The notes: generated from the letters alone by a model not told the origin. A stretch of DNA of 64,000 nt from Amycolatopsis rubida (GCF_900115345.1 NZ_FOWC01000019.1:62001-126000); one strand, 5' to 3'; positions 19,301-27,684 are shown, numbered from the stretch's first letter. Made by a program: numbers and translations.

Positions 19301-21359
19301 GGAGCGTCGGGACGGGGACCGCGTGGTCGGGGTGTTCAACAACATCCTCCCGCTGCGGGTCGCGGTGCCGGACGGGGCCACCTGGGCGGACCTCGCCTCG
19401 GCCGCTTACGGCGCCGAACGCCGGACCTCGCCGCACCGCCGCTACCCGCTCGTCGCGCTGAACCGCGAGTTCGGTGCCGGGCGGCTGTTCGACACGCTCT
19501 TCGTCTTCACCCATTTCCACCTCTACCGAGATATGTCCACAGTGGACAATCTGGCGGTGTCGGACCTGCGCGCGCCCGACCAGACGTACGTGCCGCTGAC
19601 GGCGCATTTCAACGTCGACGCCCTCTCCGGCCAGCTGCGCCTGCTGCTGGAAGCGGACCCCGCCAGGCTCACCGCCGAGCAGGCCGAGGAGATCGGCCGA
19701 TTGTTCCGTGCCGCGCTCGATGCCGCGGCTCGGCGTCCGCACGAGTCCGCGGTGGAGCCTGGGCCGACGGAGACTCCCGCTGGGGTGCCACCGGACGGTG
19801 CGGTGCACGAGCTGATCGAAGCGGCGGTCCGCAACGGACCCGATCGGATCGCCTTGCTCGAAGACGGAAAGCAGCTCAGCTATCGCGGCCTGTGGACCGC
19901 TTCGGCGCGTCTCGCGGGAGCGTTGCAGGCGGCCCACGCCGGGCCGGACACGGTGGTGGGGCTCTGGGCCGAGCGCAGCGTCGAGTACGTCGTCGCGCTG
20001 CTGGCCGTCCTGCGCGCCGGGGCGGCCTATGTGCCCATCGATCCGGAAACCCCGCCGGAGCGAGTGTCCGCGCTGCTCGCCGAGGCGGGCGCGGTCGCGC
20101 TGGTGCTGCCTCCGAATGTTCCGGCTCCCGGCGGCGTCGAGCCGGAAACCGTGCTGCGCACGGACTTCCACCGGCCGGACCGGGGATACCGGCGGCCGGC
20201 ACTGCGCGGAGAACACCTGGCCTGCGTCATGCCCACTTCGGGATCCACCGGACGCCCGAAGCTGGTCGGCGTGCCGCACCGGGGCCTGGCCGGTTACCTG
20301 CGCTGGTGCGTGCCGTATTACGGGCTCACCGAACGCACCGTCGCCCCGGTGCACTCCGCGCCGGCCTTCGACCTCACCGTCACGTCGCTGCTCGCCCCGC
20401 TGGTCGCCGGGGGAACCGCGCATCTGCTGCCCGGCAACGAAGTCACCCGGCTGGGCAAGGCGCTGACCGGCCGCCACACGTTGCTGAAGATCACCCCGTC
20501 GCATCTGGTCGCACTGGCCGGGCAGCTCGCCGCGCGGCCTCGCGCGCTCGACGGCCTCACCGTGGTGGCGGGCGGTGAGCAGCTGGACGGAAAGCAGGTC
20601 GTCGCGTTGCGGTCCGCCGTCCCGAACGCCTTGCTGTACAACGAATACGGCCCGACCGAGACCGTCGTCGGCTGCTGCGTGCACCCGGTCGGCGCGGCGG
20701 ACGGCCCGGTCCCGATCGGCGGGCCGATCCCGGGCGCCTCCGCGACCGTGCTCCCCGGGACGCCCGGCGAACTGGCGGTCGGCGGCTTCGGCGTCACCAG
20801 GGGCTACCTCGGCAGGTCCGCGGACACCGCCGCGGTGTTCGTGCCCGATCCGGATCGTCCCGGCGCCCGGCGCTACCGCACCGGCGACCTGGTGCACCGC
20901 CTCCCCGGGGGCGCGCTCGTGTTCCGGGGGAGGGCCGACCGGCAGGTCAAGCTTCGCGGATACCGCGTGGATCTCGGCGAGATCGAGCACGCGCTGGCGG
21001 CGCACCCGGCCGTGGCGCTGGCCGCTGTCCTGCTCCGGGAGACGCCGGCCGGATCCCCGCGGCTGGTCGCCTACTGGAGCGGGGAACCGGAACGGCCCGC
21101 GGCGGAACTGCGGAGCTGGGTCGCGCGGCGGCTGCCCGCCCGGCTCGTGCCCGCCGAGATCCGGTGGCTGGCCGCGCTGCCGCTGACCCGCGGCGGCAAG
21201 GTCGACCACGCGGCGCTGGCGCTGCGGCCGGAACACCGGGAACGGCTGGTGGACCGGCTCGAACGGCTCACCGAGGAGGAAGCGGCCCAGCTGCTGGGCG
21301 AAGAAGCGAGCGAGCCGGGGAACCCGTCGCGAGCCGGAGGTCACGATGGCCGAGCCTGA
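13314..21359 (+). CDS. blmVI: Bleomycin-type NRPS BlmVI: acyl-AMP ligase-ACP-C-A(Ser)-PCP-C-A(Asn)
   Basis: The starter NRPS, 2681 residues. Domains in order: fatty acyl-AMP ligase-like domain (about 1-590; QYTSGSTRTPSGV, FAAL-type); acyl carrier (GLDSL, Ser621); starter-type condensation domain with HHLIADLWS; adenylation domain with code DVWHLSLIDK, the canonical Ser code; PCP (Ser1660); a second condensation domain; adenylation domain with code DLTKVGEVGK, an Asn-type code. The protein ends after this A domain; the matching carrier is supplied by the next gene, exactly as in bleomycin BlmVI/BlmV. The second C domain has Ser1856-Ser1857 in place of the two His of HHxxxDG, with Asp1861 kept. 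In bleomycin the Ser residue is converted to the beta-aminoalanine moiety, so this altered domain may take part in Ser dehydration and amination (inference). ATG overlaps the previous stop. Confidence 0.95.
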   Translation: MTARTARSIVDIARAHAETAPGRPAYLFLADGTTESASRDFGGIDRRARAIAAELAARGCRGERVLIAYPSSMEYVESFLGCLYAGSVAVPCDAGQSGPGAERLAAIRADARPALALCLPENDAEPLTGLPRLDVRTVPDDAAESWTDPGARSGDLAFLQYTSGSTRTPSGVLVTQANILANEHAIEVACGNDRDSAFVGWLPLFHDMGLIANLLQPLYLGSRSVLMPPDAFLRAPLAWLRAVDKYRARVSGGPNFAYELCLRRIGEEDRAGLDLSDWAVAYNGAEPVRHDTMRRFGEGFRAAGFAPTAHFPCYGLAEATLIVASAPVAEEPSTLRADPAGLRRGTVAPVPSDEPGSTLVSSGYPVAGTEARLVDPETREPVPDGRIGEVWLRGGGIAAGYWNRPAETEESFGAHLAGTGDSPWLRTGDLGFLLAGQLYLTGRRKDLVVIRGENHFPQDVEYTAERADPALRRSCCAAIPVDFDGAEELVLCCELASPGSEPDLPAIAARVRRAIALRHGVETRLVVFVAKGGVPKTTSGKVRRQRCRQSYLDGELPVLGAVGARRAEIPELPSRAELAVAGPEGRAAVLADAIGRVAAALAGISVSVRPDEPLVRLGLDSLGATELRHRVQRRYRVDLGASALAAAPDDLAARVLAGAVDAPVAPGAGDRYPLTEGQEALWFEHELDPGGAAYTLARVLRFDGPLDVAALRRAVDTVVARHPALRTRFPVRDGRPWCEPVPAGPRLQVLDVPGEDLAARLLDLAERPFDLSAAPPFAATLLRRDERTHLLVLTAHHLIADLWSFLVLLGELRTAYEAGIPASLPESRNPHAFALAVAKDYADSPAYLRDRDFWRETLADAPPGLALPADRSHSPGRDFRGSTVDFRLPPGLVRELRALARDSSCTLFTVLLAAYRTLLHRCTGQPDLVLGTLLAGRDSAELAGAVGYFVNPVPLRSRCSRATSFRALLADTGNLVREAVEHGRYPFRQLVTELAPARDAGRATLVQSQFVLQQEYGEPDEGLFALARGGTGQTGFGAATVSPVEVPRRWSQLDLSLSMARLGGELTGRWEYRTSLFDAATVSAMSAHFTELLRAAVAEPDRPVASIAVPDTEKDGWGRVRYRPDPGGLHRLAAAAASAKPDTTAVLAPDAAGGWTQLSHGALHRAATGAAAGLRALGARPGEPVAVLHRRRAALPIAYLAVLHAGCAVLPLDPDDPAPRHAVLLSGSGARFLLTDGESRDRAAALPVRALDTAELARSTGGRYSARVHPEQPAYLLHTSGSTGTPKGVLVPHRGIVNRLCWAQEHFRLRAGERVLHKTPVGFDVSWWELCWPLIAGGTVVLAPPGLHRDPQGLAGFVARAGIGTAHFVPSLLGPFLAEAARLGPGASPLRRVLCSGEELPAAARTRFHEVFGAGTELHNLYGPTEASIDVTAWRCTPSEDGPVPIGLPISNTSARVLDDRLAPVPRPVPGELFLGGDCLATGYAGRPGQTAAAFLPDPSGTGGRIYRTGDRARRRADGALIFLGRTDQQVKLGGHRIELGEVAELLRAQPEVADAAAVVRDGRLVGYVSGPAAPAVLRERLRRTVPAHLIPAQLVPVDALPVTPSGKLDRRALPAPAPEPLPGTARTGTERRLAELWAQHLGGPAVDVHTDFFTLGGDSILAIRIAAAARETGSGFTVPELLANPTVAALAAHLDAQPETVAPEPEATLPPFALCPELAGRAGLDDAYPVSMAQRAVLAHRDNDPGYEVYATSVAVALPLAPAALARAVREVLARHPYLRSSFDLAGQAEPVQLVWSAVPRLPVEVVDLRADPAREERFAAWLAAERKRQFDLDHGPLVRFTAHDDGAGFRLTVSSFALDGWCTALVLTEVLRGYRAAARGESWDPAPPSVGYADFVELERAAMRSPEQREFWAAELRGARPSALPYRAPEARGPVLQQRIVLEIGDEVRDGLGALAAELGVGLKHVLLGVHLRVVRSLTGSADAITGLETNGRPERRDGDRVVGVFNNILPLRVAVPDGATWADLASAAYGAERRTSPHRRYPLVALNREFGAGRLFDTLFVFTHFHLYRDMSTVDNLAVSDLRAPDQTYVPLTAHFNVDALSGQLRLLLEADPARLTAEQAEEIGRLFRAALDAAARRPHESAVEPGPTETPAGVPPDGAVHELIEAAVRNGPDRIALLEDGKQLSYRGLWTASARLAGALQAAHAGPDTVVGLWAERSVEYVVALLAVLRAGAAYVPIDPETPPERVSALLAEAGAVALVLPPNVPAPGGVEPETVLRTDFHRPDRGYRRPALRGEHLACVMPTSGSTGRPKLVGVPHRGLAGYLRWCVPYYGLTERTVAPVHSAPAFDLTVTSLLAPLVAGGTAHLLPGNEVTRLGKALTGRHTLLKITPSHLVALAGQLAARPRALDGLTVVAGGEQLDGKQVVALRSAVPNALLYNEYGPTETVVGCCVHPVGAADGPVPIGGPIPGASATVLPGTPGELAVGGFGVTRGYLGRSADTAAVFVPDPDRPGARRYRTGDLVHRLPGGALVFRGRADRQVKLRGYRVDLGEIEHALAAHPAVALAAVLLRETPAGSPRLVAYWSGEPERPAAELRSWVARRLPARLVPAEIRWLAALPLTRGGKVDHAALALRPEHRERLVDRLERLTEEEAAQLLGEEASEPGNPSRAGGHDGRA

Positions 21360-23127
21360 TCCGCGCGTCGAGCGGCTGTCCGGGACGAAACGGGAACTGC
21401 TGTCCCGGTGGCTGGCCGGCAGTCCCGCCGCCGCGGCGCCGGAGACCGGCGCCGAACGGACCGTCGCCGCGATCTGGCGCGAGGTGCTCGACCTCGGCGA
21501 GGTCGGGCGCGACGACGACTACTTCGCGCTGGGCGGGGATTCCGTGCACGCCATCGTGATCGTGGCCAAGCTGGAAGAGGCCGGACTGCGGATCACCGCG
21601 CAGGACCTGTTCGACCTGGCCACCGTGCGCGGCGTCGCCGAACGGGCCGTCCTCGGCGCGGTGCCGTCCGTGCCGCCCGGCCCGTCGCGCACCGAGCATC
21701 CGCTCGGCCCGATGCAGGAGGGCATGCTCTACCACTCGGCCGGGGGCAGCGGCCCGGGCGCTTACGTGGTGCAGGTCTGCTGTTCGCTGACCGGGGAACT
21801 CGACCCGGCGGCGTTCCGCGCCGCCTGGGCCGCCGTGCTGGCCGCCACCCCGGCGCTGCGGGCGTCGTTCGGCTGGGCCGGCCGCGCCGAGCCGCATCAG
21901 GTGGTCGCCGCGACGGCCGAACCGGACGTCGAGTTCCTCGACTGGCGGGACCGCGGCGTTCCGGAGCGGGCCGAGGCGCTGGCGGAGTACCTCGACCGGG
22001 ACCGCGAACGCGGGTTCGACCTCGGCCGGGCCCCGCTGTTCCGGCTGGCGCTGATGCGCGAATCCGCGACCGGATGGCGCTGCGTGTGGACCCACCACCA
22101 CCTGATCCTGGACGGCTGGTCGCAACAGCTCGTGCTCGCGGACGTCCTGGCGAGCTACGCGGCGCTGCAGACCGGCGCCGAACCCCGGTTGCCGCGGCGG
22201 CCCGCGATGCCGGACTACCTGGACTGGCTCCGGCCGCGAGACGCCGCCGCCGACCTCGCTTTCTGGGGCCGGCAGTTCGCCGGGCTGCCGGGGCCGTCCA
22301 GGATCGCCGGGCCGGGATGCGTCCGGGGCCAGGTGCTCGCGCCTCGGCGCGGCGAGGTCGCGGTGACCGTGCCGGAATCCGCGACCGCCGCACTGAACTC
22401 GTTGTGCCGCGGGCACGGGCTCACCGTCAGCACCGTTCTGTACGGCGTCTGGGGGCTCTTGCTCGGCGAACTGTGCGCCAGTGCCGACGTTGTCTTCGGC
22501 GTCACCGTTTCCGGCCGTCCGCCTTCGTTGCCCGGCGCCACCGAGCTGGTCGGCATGCTGATCAACACCTTGCCGCTGCGGGTGCGCTGCACCGGCGAGG
22601 CCGCGGTCCTGCCTTGGCTGCGCGAACTGCGGGACCGCTTGGCCGGAATGCGCGAGCACGGCCATCTTCCGCTGTCCCGGATCACCCGTGCGATCGGCCT
22701 GAACCGCGGCGAGACCCTGTTCGACACCATCGTCGTGATCGAGAACTTCCCCGTCGCCGTGACCGGCGGGACGTCCGGCGCGCTGGCGATCGGGGACGTG
22801 CGCACGCTCGTCGACGAAGGCTATCCGCTGGTGCTCGAAGCGGTTCCGGGCGCGGAGATCCGCTTGCGGGCCCGGCACGATCCGTCCCGGCTGACCGCCG
22901 CGGAGGTGCGCGGAATGCTCGACGCCTGCACCGGATGCCTCGACGCGCTCGTCGCCGATCCGGCGCAGCCGGTTTCCCGGCTGCGCGCCCGCTTGGCCGA
23001 ACGGCACCGGCTTAGCCGCGAGCAGGAATTCCTCGACCGCCGGGACAGCGCGGGACAGCAACTGCGGACAGCGCGGCGGCGCGGCGCGGCGGACATCGGC
23101 GGAACACACGCGGGGGAGGGGTCATGA
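21346..23127 (+). CDS. blmV: Bleomycin-type NRPS BlmV: PCP-C didomain
   Basis: A 593-residue protein with a carrier domain first (LGGDSV, Ser66) and a condensation domain after it (HHLILDG, His251-His252...Asp256). There is no adenylation domain. Its PCP completes the Asn module whose A domain ends the preceding protein, and its C domain passes the chain to the BlmX-type NRPS. About 30 residues before the PCP may be a docking segment. The ATG lies 14 bases inside the end of the previous gene. The 3' end overlaps the start of the epimerase gene by 4 bases. The PCP-C split is the same as in the bleomycin cluster and supports the family assignment strongly. Confidence 0.94.
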   Translation: MAEPDPRVERLSGTKRELLSRWLAGSPAAAAPETGAERTVAAIWREVLDLGEVGRDDDYFALGGDSVHAIVIVAKLEEAGLRITAQDLFDLATVRGVAERAVLGAVPSVPPGPSRTEHPLGPMQEGMLYHSAGGSGPGAYVVQVCCSLTGELDPAAFRAAWAAVLAATPALRASFGWAGRAEPHQVVAATAEPDVEFLDWRDRGVPERAEALAEYLDRDRERGFDLGRAPLFRLALMRESATGWRCVWTHHHLILDGWSQQLVLADVLASYAALQTGAEPRLPRRPAMPDYLDWLRPRDAAADLAFWGRQFAGLPGPSRIAGPGCVRGQVLAPRRGEVAVTVPESATAALNSLCRGHGLTVSTVLYGVWGLLLGELCASADVVFGVTVSGRPPSLPGATELVGMLINTLPLRVRCTGEAAVLPWLRELRDRLAGMREHGHLPLSRITRAIGLNRGETLFDTIVVIENFPVAVTGGTSGALAIGDVRTLVDEGYPLVLEAVPGAEIRLRARHDPSRLTAAEVRGMLDACTGCLDALVADPAQPVSRLRARLAERHRLSREQEFLDRRDSAGQQLRTARRRGAADIGGTHAGEGS

Positions 23128-24113
23128 CGACGGTGGTGGTGACCGGGGCGGGCGGATTCGTGGGCAGCCATCTGGTCCGCGCGGTGCGCGAGCGGTATCC
23201 GCGGGCGCGGGTGCGCGGGGTGGACCTGCGGCCTCCGGAGTACGGGCCGAGCGAGGCCGACGAGTTCCTGATCGCCGACCTGCGCGAACAGGCCCGCTGC
23301 GCGGAGGCGGTGGCGGGCGCGGACGTCGTGTTCGCGCTGGCGGCCAACATGGGCGGGATCGGCTGGACGCACGCCGCGCCCGCCGAGATCCTGCACGACA
23401 ACCTGCTGATCTCGGTCAACACCGTGGACGCCTGCCGGGCGGCGGGGGCGGGCACGGTCGTCTACACCTCGTCGGCCTGCGTGTACCCGAACTCGCTGCA
23501 GGACCGCCCGGACAGCCCGCCGCTGCGCGAAACGCCGGTGTTCCCGGCGGAGCCGGACATGCAGTACGGCTGGGAAAAGCTCACCGCCGAGATCCTGTGC
23601 GCCACCTACCGCCGGACCCACCGGATGGACATCAAGGTCGCCCGGCTGCACGCCGTCTACGGCCCGCGGGGCAGTTTCACCGGGCTGCGCGCGAAATCCC
23701 TGTCGACGCTCTGCGGCAAGGTCGCCGCGGTCCCCGGGCGCGGCGGCGAGATCGAGGTGTGGGGCGACGGCACCCAGACCCGGTCCTACTGTTACGTCGA
23801 CGATTGCGTCACCGGCCTGCTCCGGCTCGCGGAGTCCGCGGCGGACGAGCCGGTGAACATCGGGTCCGGGGAACGGGTCAGCATCGCCGACCTGGTCGGC
23901 CGGATCGCGGCGATCGCGGGCAAGGAGATCGTCCCGCGCTACCGGAGCGACAAACCGGTCGGGCCGAAAGGCCGGGTCTCGGACAACACGCGGTGCCGCG
24001 AGCTGCTCGGCTGGCAGCCCGGCACGGCGCTCGACGACGGGTTGCGCCGCACCTACCGCTGGATCGAAGAACAAGTCGCCGCCGGCCGCGCCGAAGAGCG
24101 GGTCGCGCGATGA
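23124..24113 (+). CDS. blmG: NAD-dependent sugar-nucleotide epimerase, GDP-mannose 3,5-epimerase type (BlmG)
   Basis: An extended short-chain dehydrogenase/reductase of 329 residues. The NAD-binding loop TGAGGFVGSH is at the N-terminus. The catalytic set is Ser in SSACVYP with the YxxxK pair in QYGWEK. The segment VWGDGTQTRSYCYVDD is typical of the GDP-mannose 3,5-epimerase branch. In bleomycin biosynthesis this enzyme is proposed to convert GDP-D-mannose to GDP-L-gulose, the sugar attached directly to beta-hydroxyhistidine. It is a soluble cytoplasmic protein. The gene sits between blmV and the glycosyltransferase gene with 4-base overlaps on both sides. The exact sugar product cannot be read from sequence, but the context makes an L-gulose or 6-deoxy-L-gulose pathway likely. 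Confidence 0.88.
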   Translation: MTTVVVTGAGGFVGSHLVRAVRERYPRARVRGVDLRPPEYGPSEADEFLIADLREQARCAEAVAGADVVFALAANMGGIGWTHAAPAEILHDNLLISVNTVDACRAAGAGTVVYTSSACVYPNSLQDRPDSPPLRETPVFPAEPDMQYGWEKLTAEILCATYRRTHRMDIKVARLHAVYGPRGSFTGLRAKSLSTLCGKVAAVPGRGGEIEVWGDGTQTRSYCYVDDCVTGLLRLAESAADEPVNIGSGERVSIADLVGRIAAIAGKEIVPRYRSDKPVGPKGRVSDNTRCRELLGWQPGTALDDGLRRTYRWIEEQVAAGRAEERVAR

Positions 24114-25804
24114 GCCCGCGCGGGAACGCCCGCGACTTCGGCAGGCTCCTGCTGGGCCATTTCCGGCGGTGCCGCGACGGGAAGCTGCAGGACGTCGTCA
24201 CCGAGGCGCTGCGGGACGACGAGGGCGGCCGCGCGTGGATGATCGGCGCGCTGAACAGCACCATCCGGTTCCGGCGGGAACTGGCCTACGCGCTGCGGCT
24301 GGAACCGCGGCGGCTGCGGACCAAGCTGGCGTTCCCGGCGGCCGTCCCGGCCCGCCCCCGGCCGCTGTCGCTGCTGTGCCCGACCCGGAACCGGGTGGAC
24401 GGCCTCGCCGAGTTCCTGCGCAGCGTGCAGCGGACGGCGGCGGCGCCCGGCCGGATCGAAGTCCTGTGCTATGTCGACGAGGACGATCCGGCGCTGCCCG
24501 GCTACCGGGAGCTGTTCGGCGGGGTGCGCCAGCGGCGCGGGCCGCTCGGGCGGTGCGCACTGCGCGTGGGCCCGCCGATCGGCGTCGCCGCGGCCTGGAA
24601 CCGGCTCGCCGCGGAAGCGACCGGCGAGTTCCTGCTGATGGCCAACGACGACCAGCTCTACGTCGACCACGGCTGGGACGCCGCCCTCGACCGGCGCGCG
24701 GGCGAACTCGCCGCGCTGCACGAGGATTCCGTGCTCTGCCTGTACTTCGACGCCGCGCAGTACCCCGGCGACGGCCGGGACTTCCCGATCGTCAGCCGGG
24801 CCTGGTACGAGACGCTCGGCTACTTCGTGCCGACGATCTTCCAGCAGTGGGAGGTCGAGCAGTGGGTCTTCGACCTCGCCGAGCGGCTGGGCAGGCTGTA
24901 CCCGGTTTCCGGGATCTTCGTCGAGCACCGGCACTACCAGGACTACAAGGCCCCGTTCGACGAGACCTACCAGCGGCACCGCATGACGAGGGAGAAATCC
25001 TTCGCCGACCACGCGCTGTTCCTGCGCACCGGCCGCGAGCGGGCCGCCGAGGCCGCCAAGCTCGCGGCCCGCATCGCGCGGGGACGGCAGAGCGCGCCGG
25101 AGACCGGCGCGCGGGTCGGCGAGGAGGCCGCGGTCCGCGCTCGGCGGCATTACCGCGCGCTCATCGACGAACTGCACGCCGACGGCCAGCGCGAGGCCGC
25201 GATGGAGTGCGCGGAACTCGCCGTGCGCCAAGGGCTGTGGTCGTCTCCGCTGCACCGACCGGTCGAGTACCGCCGCGACCTGCCGGTGCGGGCGGACCAC
25301 GACGCCGCGGACTTCTGGTTCACCGCGCATCTCGCCGGGCGGCACGAGGCGATCGCGGCGGAGGTGCGCGCCGCGCCGGCGGATCCGGCCGGAGCGCCGG
25401 TGCTGCTCTACCGCGACGGCGCGTGGACTGCCGCCGCGGCGGCGCTGCCGATCACCGCCGGGGTCCTCGACGGCATCCCGGAAGCGCTGGTGTTCCCCGG
25501 CGCGACCGTGGAACTGTGGCAGCTGCGCCCGCCGGTGCGCCTTCCGCCGAGCTGCGGGCCGAGCAACGCGTTCCTGCGGGTCGAATTCGGCATCGCGGTC
25601 CCGGCGGAAAGCGGGATCCGGATCGGCGGGAAGACCGGTTCCTGGCCCGAGGGCGGCTGCCTGATCTTCGACGACGGGCTGGAGCGGGAACGCTGGCACC
25701 GGGGCGCCGAACCGGCGGTCGTGCTGAGCTTCCGCGTCCCGCGACCGGGACAGTCCGCTTCGGACAGCACGTCCGCCGGGCACGCCGTCGAAGCGGGGCG
25801 GTGA
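24110..25804 (+). CDS. blmF: BlmF-type protein: GT-A glycosyltransferase fused to a degenerate AspH-like hydroxylase domain
   Basis: A 564-residue two-domain protein. Residues about 75-310 look like a GT-A glycosyltransferase (SLLCPTRNRVDGL strand, NDDQLYVDHGWD region). Residues about 345-545 match the aspartyl/asparaginyl beta-hydroxylase family and resemble the two complete AspH genes further downstream, including the helical lead-in (AMECAELAVRQGLW, DFWFTAHL). The two iron-binding His positions of the family are lost: Ser481 in PPSCGPSN replaces the first and Arg526 in GLERERWH replaces the second, so this half is unlikely to bind iron. Bleomycin BlmF is described as a glycosyltransferase/beta-hydroxylase fusion, proposed to add the carbamoyl-mannose. 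Here the second half may serve only as substrate recognition. Start and stop are coupled to the neighbours. Confidence 0.85.
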   Translation: MSPRGNARDFGRLLLGHFRRCRDGKLQDVVTEALRDDEGGRAWMIGALNSTIRFRRELAYALRLEPRRLRTKLAFPAAVPARPRPLSLLCPTRNRVDGLAEFLRSVQRTAAAPGRIEVLCYVDEDDPALPGYRELFGGVRQRRGPLGRCALRVGPPIGVAAAWNRLAAEATGEFLLMANDDQLYVDHGWDAALDRRAGELAALHEDSVLCLYFDAAQYPGDGRDFPIVSRAWYETLGYFVPTIFQQWEVEQWVFDLAERLGRLYPVSGIFVEHRHYQDYKAPFDETYQRHRMTREKSFADHALFLRTGRERAAEAAKLAARIARGRQSAPETGARVGEEAAVRARRHYRALIDELHADGQREAAMECAELAVRQGLWSSPLHRPVEYRRDLPVRADHDAADFWFTAHLAGRHEAIAAEVRAAPADPAGAPVLLYRDGAWTAAAAALPITAGVLDGIPEALVFPGATVELWQLRPPVRLPPSCGPSNAFLRVEFGIAVPAESGIRIGGKTGSWPEGGCLIFDDGLERERWHRGAEPAVVLSFRVPRPGQSASDSTSAGHAVEAGR

Positions 25805-25809
25805 CCGGG

Positions 25810-27684
25810 ATGTGCGGAATCATCGGCGTTTTCGCGGGCGGCGGCCTTTCGGCCTCCGTCGTGGCTCCGGCGATGGCGGTGCTGCGGCCCCGGGGACCGG
25901 ACGGAGCCGGTGTCTGGGCCGCGCCGTCCGGGCGGGCGGTGCTCGGCCACACCCGGCTCGCGGTGGTCGACCCGGCGGGCAGCGCCCAGCCGATCGGCGA
26001 CGAGTCCGGCGAGACCCAGGTCGTGGTCAACGGCGAGTTCTACGACTACCGGCGGCTCCGCCGCGAACTCGCCCGGACGGGACACCCCTGCCGGACCGAG
26101 GGCGACAGCGAACTCGCCCTGCGCCTCTACCAGCGGGACGGGTGCCGCGCGCTGGCCGAACTCCGCGGCGAGTTCGCCTTCGCGCTGTGGGACGAACGCC
26201 GGGGGGAACTGTTCGCGGCGCGGGACCGGTTCGGCGTCAAACCGCTCTACTACGCCGAGCTGGGCGGCAGGCTGTACCTGGCTTCGGAGATCAAAGCGCT
26301 GCTGGCCTGCGGTGTCCCGGCGAGGTGGGATCTGGGCGCGTTCGCCGCGCACCTGCAACTGGCGCTGCCCCCGGACCGGACGCTGTTCGCCGGGGTCCGG
26401 CAGCTCCCGCCCGGCTGTTTCCTGCGGGCGAGCGCGGGCGGGATCGCCGTCCACCGGTACTGGGACTTGGACTACCCGACGGCCGCGGAACTGGCCCGGC
26501 CGGGGAAGTCGCTCGCCGAGCACGTCGCCGAGGTCCGGGCGGGGCTGGACGAAGCCGTGCGGCTGCGCACCGTCGCCGACGTGCCGCTGGCCTGCCACCT
26601 CAGCGGCGGCATCGACTCCTCGGCGATGACCGCGGCGGCCGCCCGGCACGCGGCGGTCACCACCTTCACCGTCCGCTTCGCCGACGTCGCGCTGGACGAA
26701 AGCCCGGTCGCGGCGCGCACCGCGGCCCGGCTCGGCGTGCCGAACCACCGCGTCGACCTCGATCCGGCGTCGTTCGCCGAGCACCTGGCCGCCACGCTCC
26801 GGGCGGGGGAGATGGTGCAGGAGAACTCGCACGGCGTGGCGAGATTCCGGCACAGCGCCGCGATCCGCGCCCGCGGGTTCAAGGCCGCGCTCGCCGGGGA
26901 GGGCGGGGACGAGCTGTTCGCCGGGTACCCGCAGTTCCAGCGGGATCTGGCGCTGAGCCAGGATCCCGCGGCGCTGGAACGGGCCAGGGCGGGCTACCGG
27001 AAGCTCGCCGAGTTCGGCGCGCCCCGGCACCTGCGCGCCGTGCTGGACCGGATCGGCTTCCTGCCGAACTGGATCACCGAGCGGCACCTCGCCGTGCTGG
27101 CCCCGGCGCGGTCCCTGCTGCGTCCCGGATTCGCCCGGCTCCTCGACGAGACCGACGCCGGCGGCCCGCTCCTCGACCAGTCGCGCGCTCAGCTCGCCGG
27201 GCGCGCGCCGCTGCACCAGTCGATCTACCTGTTCGCCAAGAGCTGGCTGGCCAACTACATCCTCGCCGCGGAACGGCTGGACGCCGCGCACGCGGTCGAG
27301 GTCCGGCTGCCGTTCTTCGACCACCGCCTGTTCGCGGTCGCCCGGAGCGCGGCGCTTTCCTGGTACTCGCCGGAAGGCCGCACCAAGCACGTGCTCCGCG
27401 AAGCCGCGCGGGACGATCTGTCCGAAGAGGTTTACACGGGCGGCAAACGCGGCTTCTTCGCTCCGCCCGAGGCCGGGCTGCGCGGTTTCCTTCGCGCGCT
27501 GGACGCTGATTCGGCCCTGCGCGACAACCCTTTCTTCGATCCGGCGGCGGTGCGGCGGCTCCTGGCCGAGCCGCGGACGGGCAGCGACCGCCTGCTGCAC
27601 CTGGTGGCCGGAACGAGCGTGCTCACCGCCGAATTCGGGATGACCGCCGACGCCGGGCAGACCGTGGGGGCCGGTCATGACTGA
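25810..27684 (+). CDS. Class B (glutamine-hydrolysing) asparagine synthetase
   Basis: A 624-residue AsnB-type enzyme. The N-terminal glutaminase domain begins MCGIIGVF, so Met removal exposes the catalytic Cys2; this is why the ATG at 25810 is chosen over a GTG at 25801 that overlaps the previous stop but would bury the Cys. The synthetase domain has the ATP pyrophosphatase loop SGGIDSS from residue 265 and the segments EGGDELFAGYP and EVRLPFFDH. It transfers glutamine nitrogen to an activated carboxylate. An asparagine synthetase gene is also part of bleomycin clusters, where it may supply Asn (two Asn per molecule) or form the carboxamides of the pyrimidoblamyl part. The 3' end overlaps the next gene by 8 bases. 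Confidence 0.9.
   Translation: MCGIIGVFAGGGLSASVVAPAMAVLRPRGPDGAGVWAAPSGRAVLGHTRLAVVDPAGSAQPIGDESGETQVVVNGEFYDYRRLRRELARTGHPCRTEGDSELALRLYQRDGCRALAELRGEFAFALWDERRGELFAARDRFGVKPLYYAELGGRLYLASEIKALLACGVPARWDLGAFAAHLQLALPPDRTLFAGVRQLPPGCFLRASAGGIAVHRYWDLDYPTAAELARPGKSLAEHVAEVRAGLDEAVRLRTVADVPLACHLSGGIDSSAMTAAAARHAAVTTFTVRFADVALDESPVAARTAARLGVPNHRVDLDPASFAEHLAATLRAGEMVQENSHGVARFRHSAAIRARGFKAALAGEGGDELFAGYPQFQRDLALSQDPAALERARAGYRKLAEFGAPRHLRAVLDRIGFLPNWITERHLAVLAPARSLLRPGFARLLDETDAGGPLLDQSRAQLAGRAPLHQSIYLFAKSWLANYILAAERLDAAHAVEVRLPFFDHRLFAVARSAALSWYSPEGRTKHVLREAARDDLSEEVYTGGKRGFFAPPEAGLRGFLRALDADSALRDNPFFDPAAVRRLLAEPRTGSDRLLHLVAGTSVLTAEFGMTADAGQTVGAGHD

Noticed and set aside
25801..25809. GTG at 25801 as start of the asparagine synthetase
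   Set aside because: It overlaps the previous stop, but would place three residues before Met-Cys and block exposure of the catalytic N-terminal Cys.
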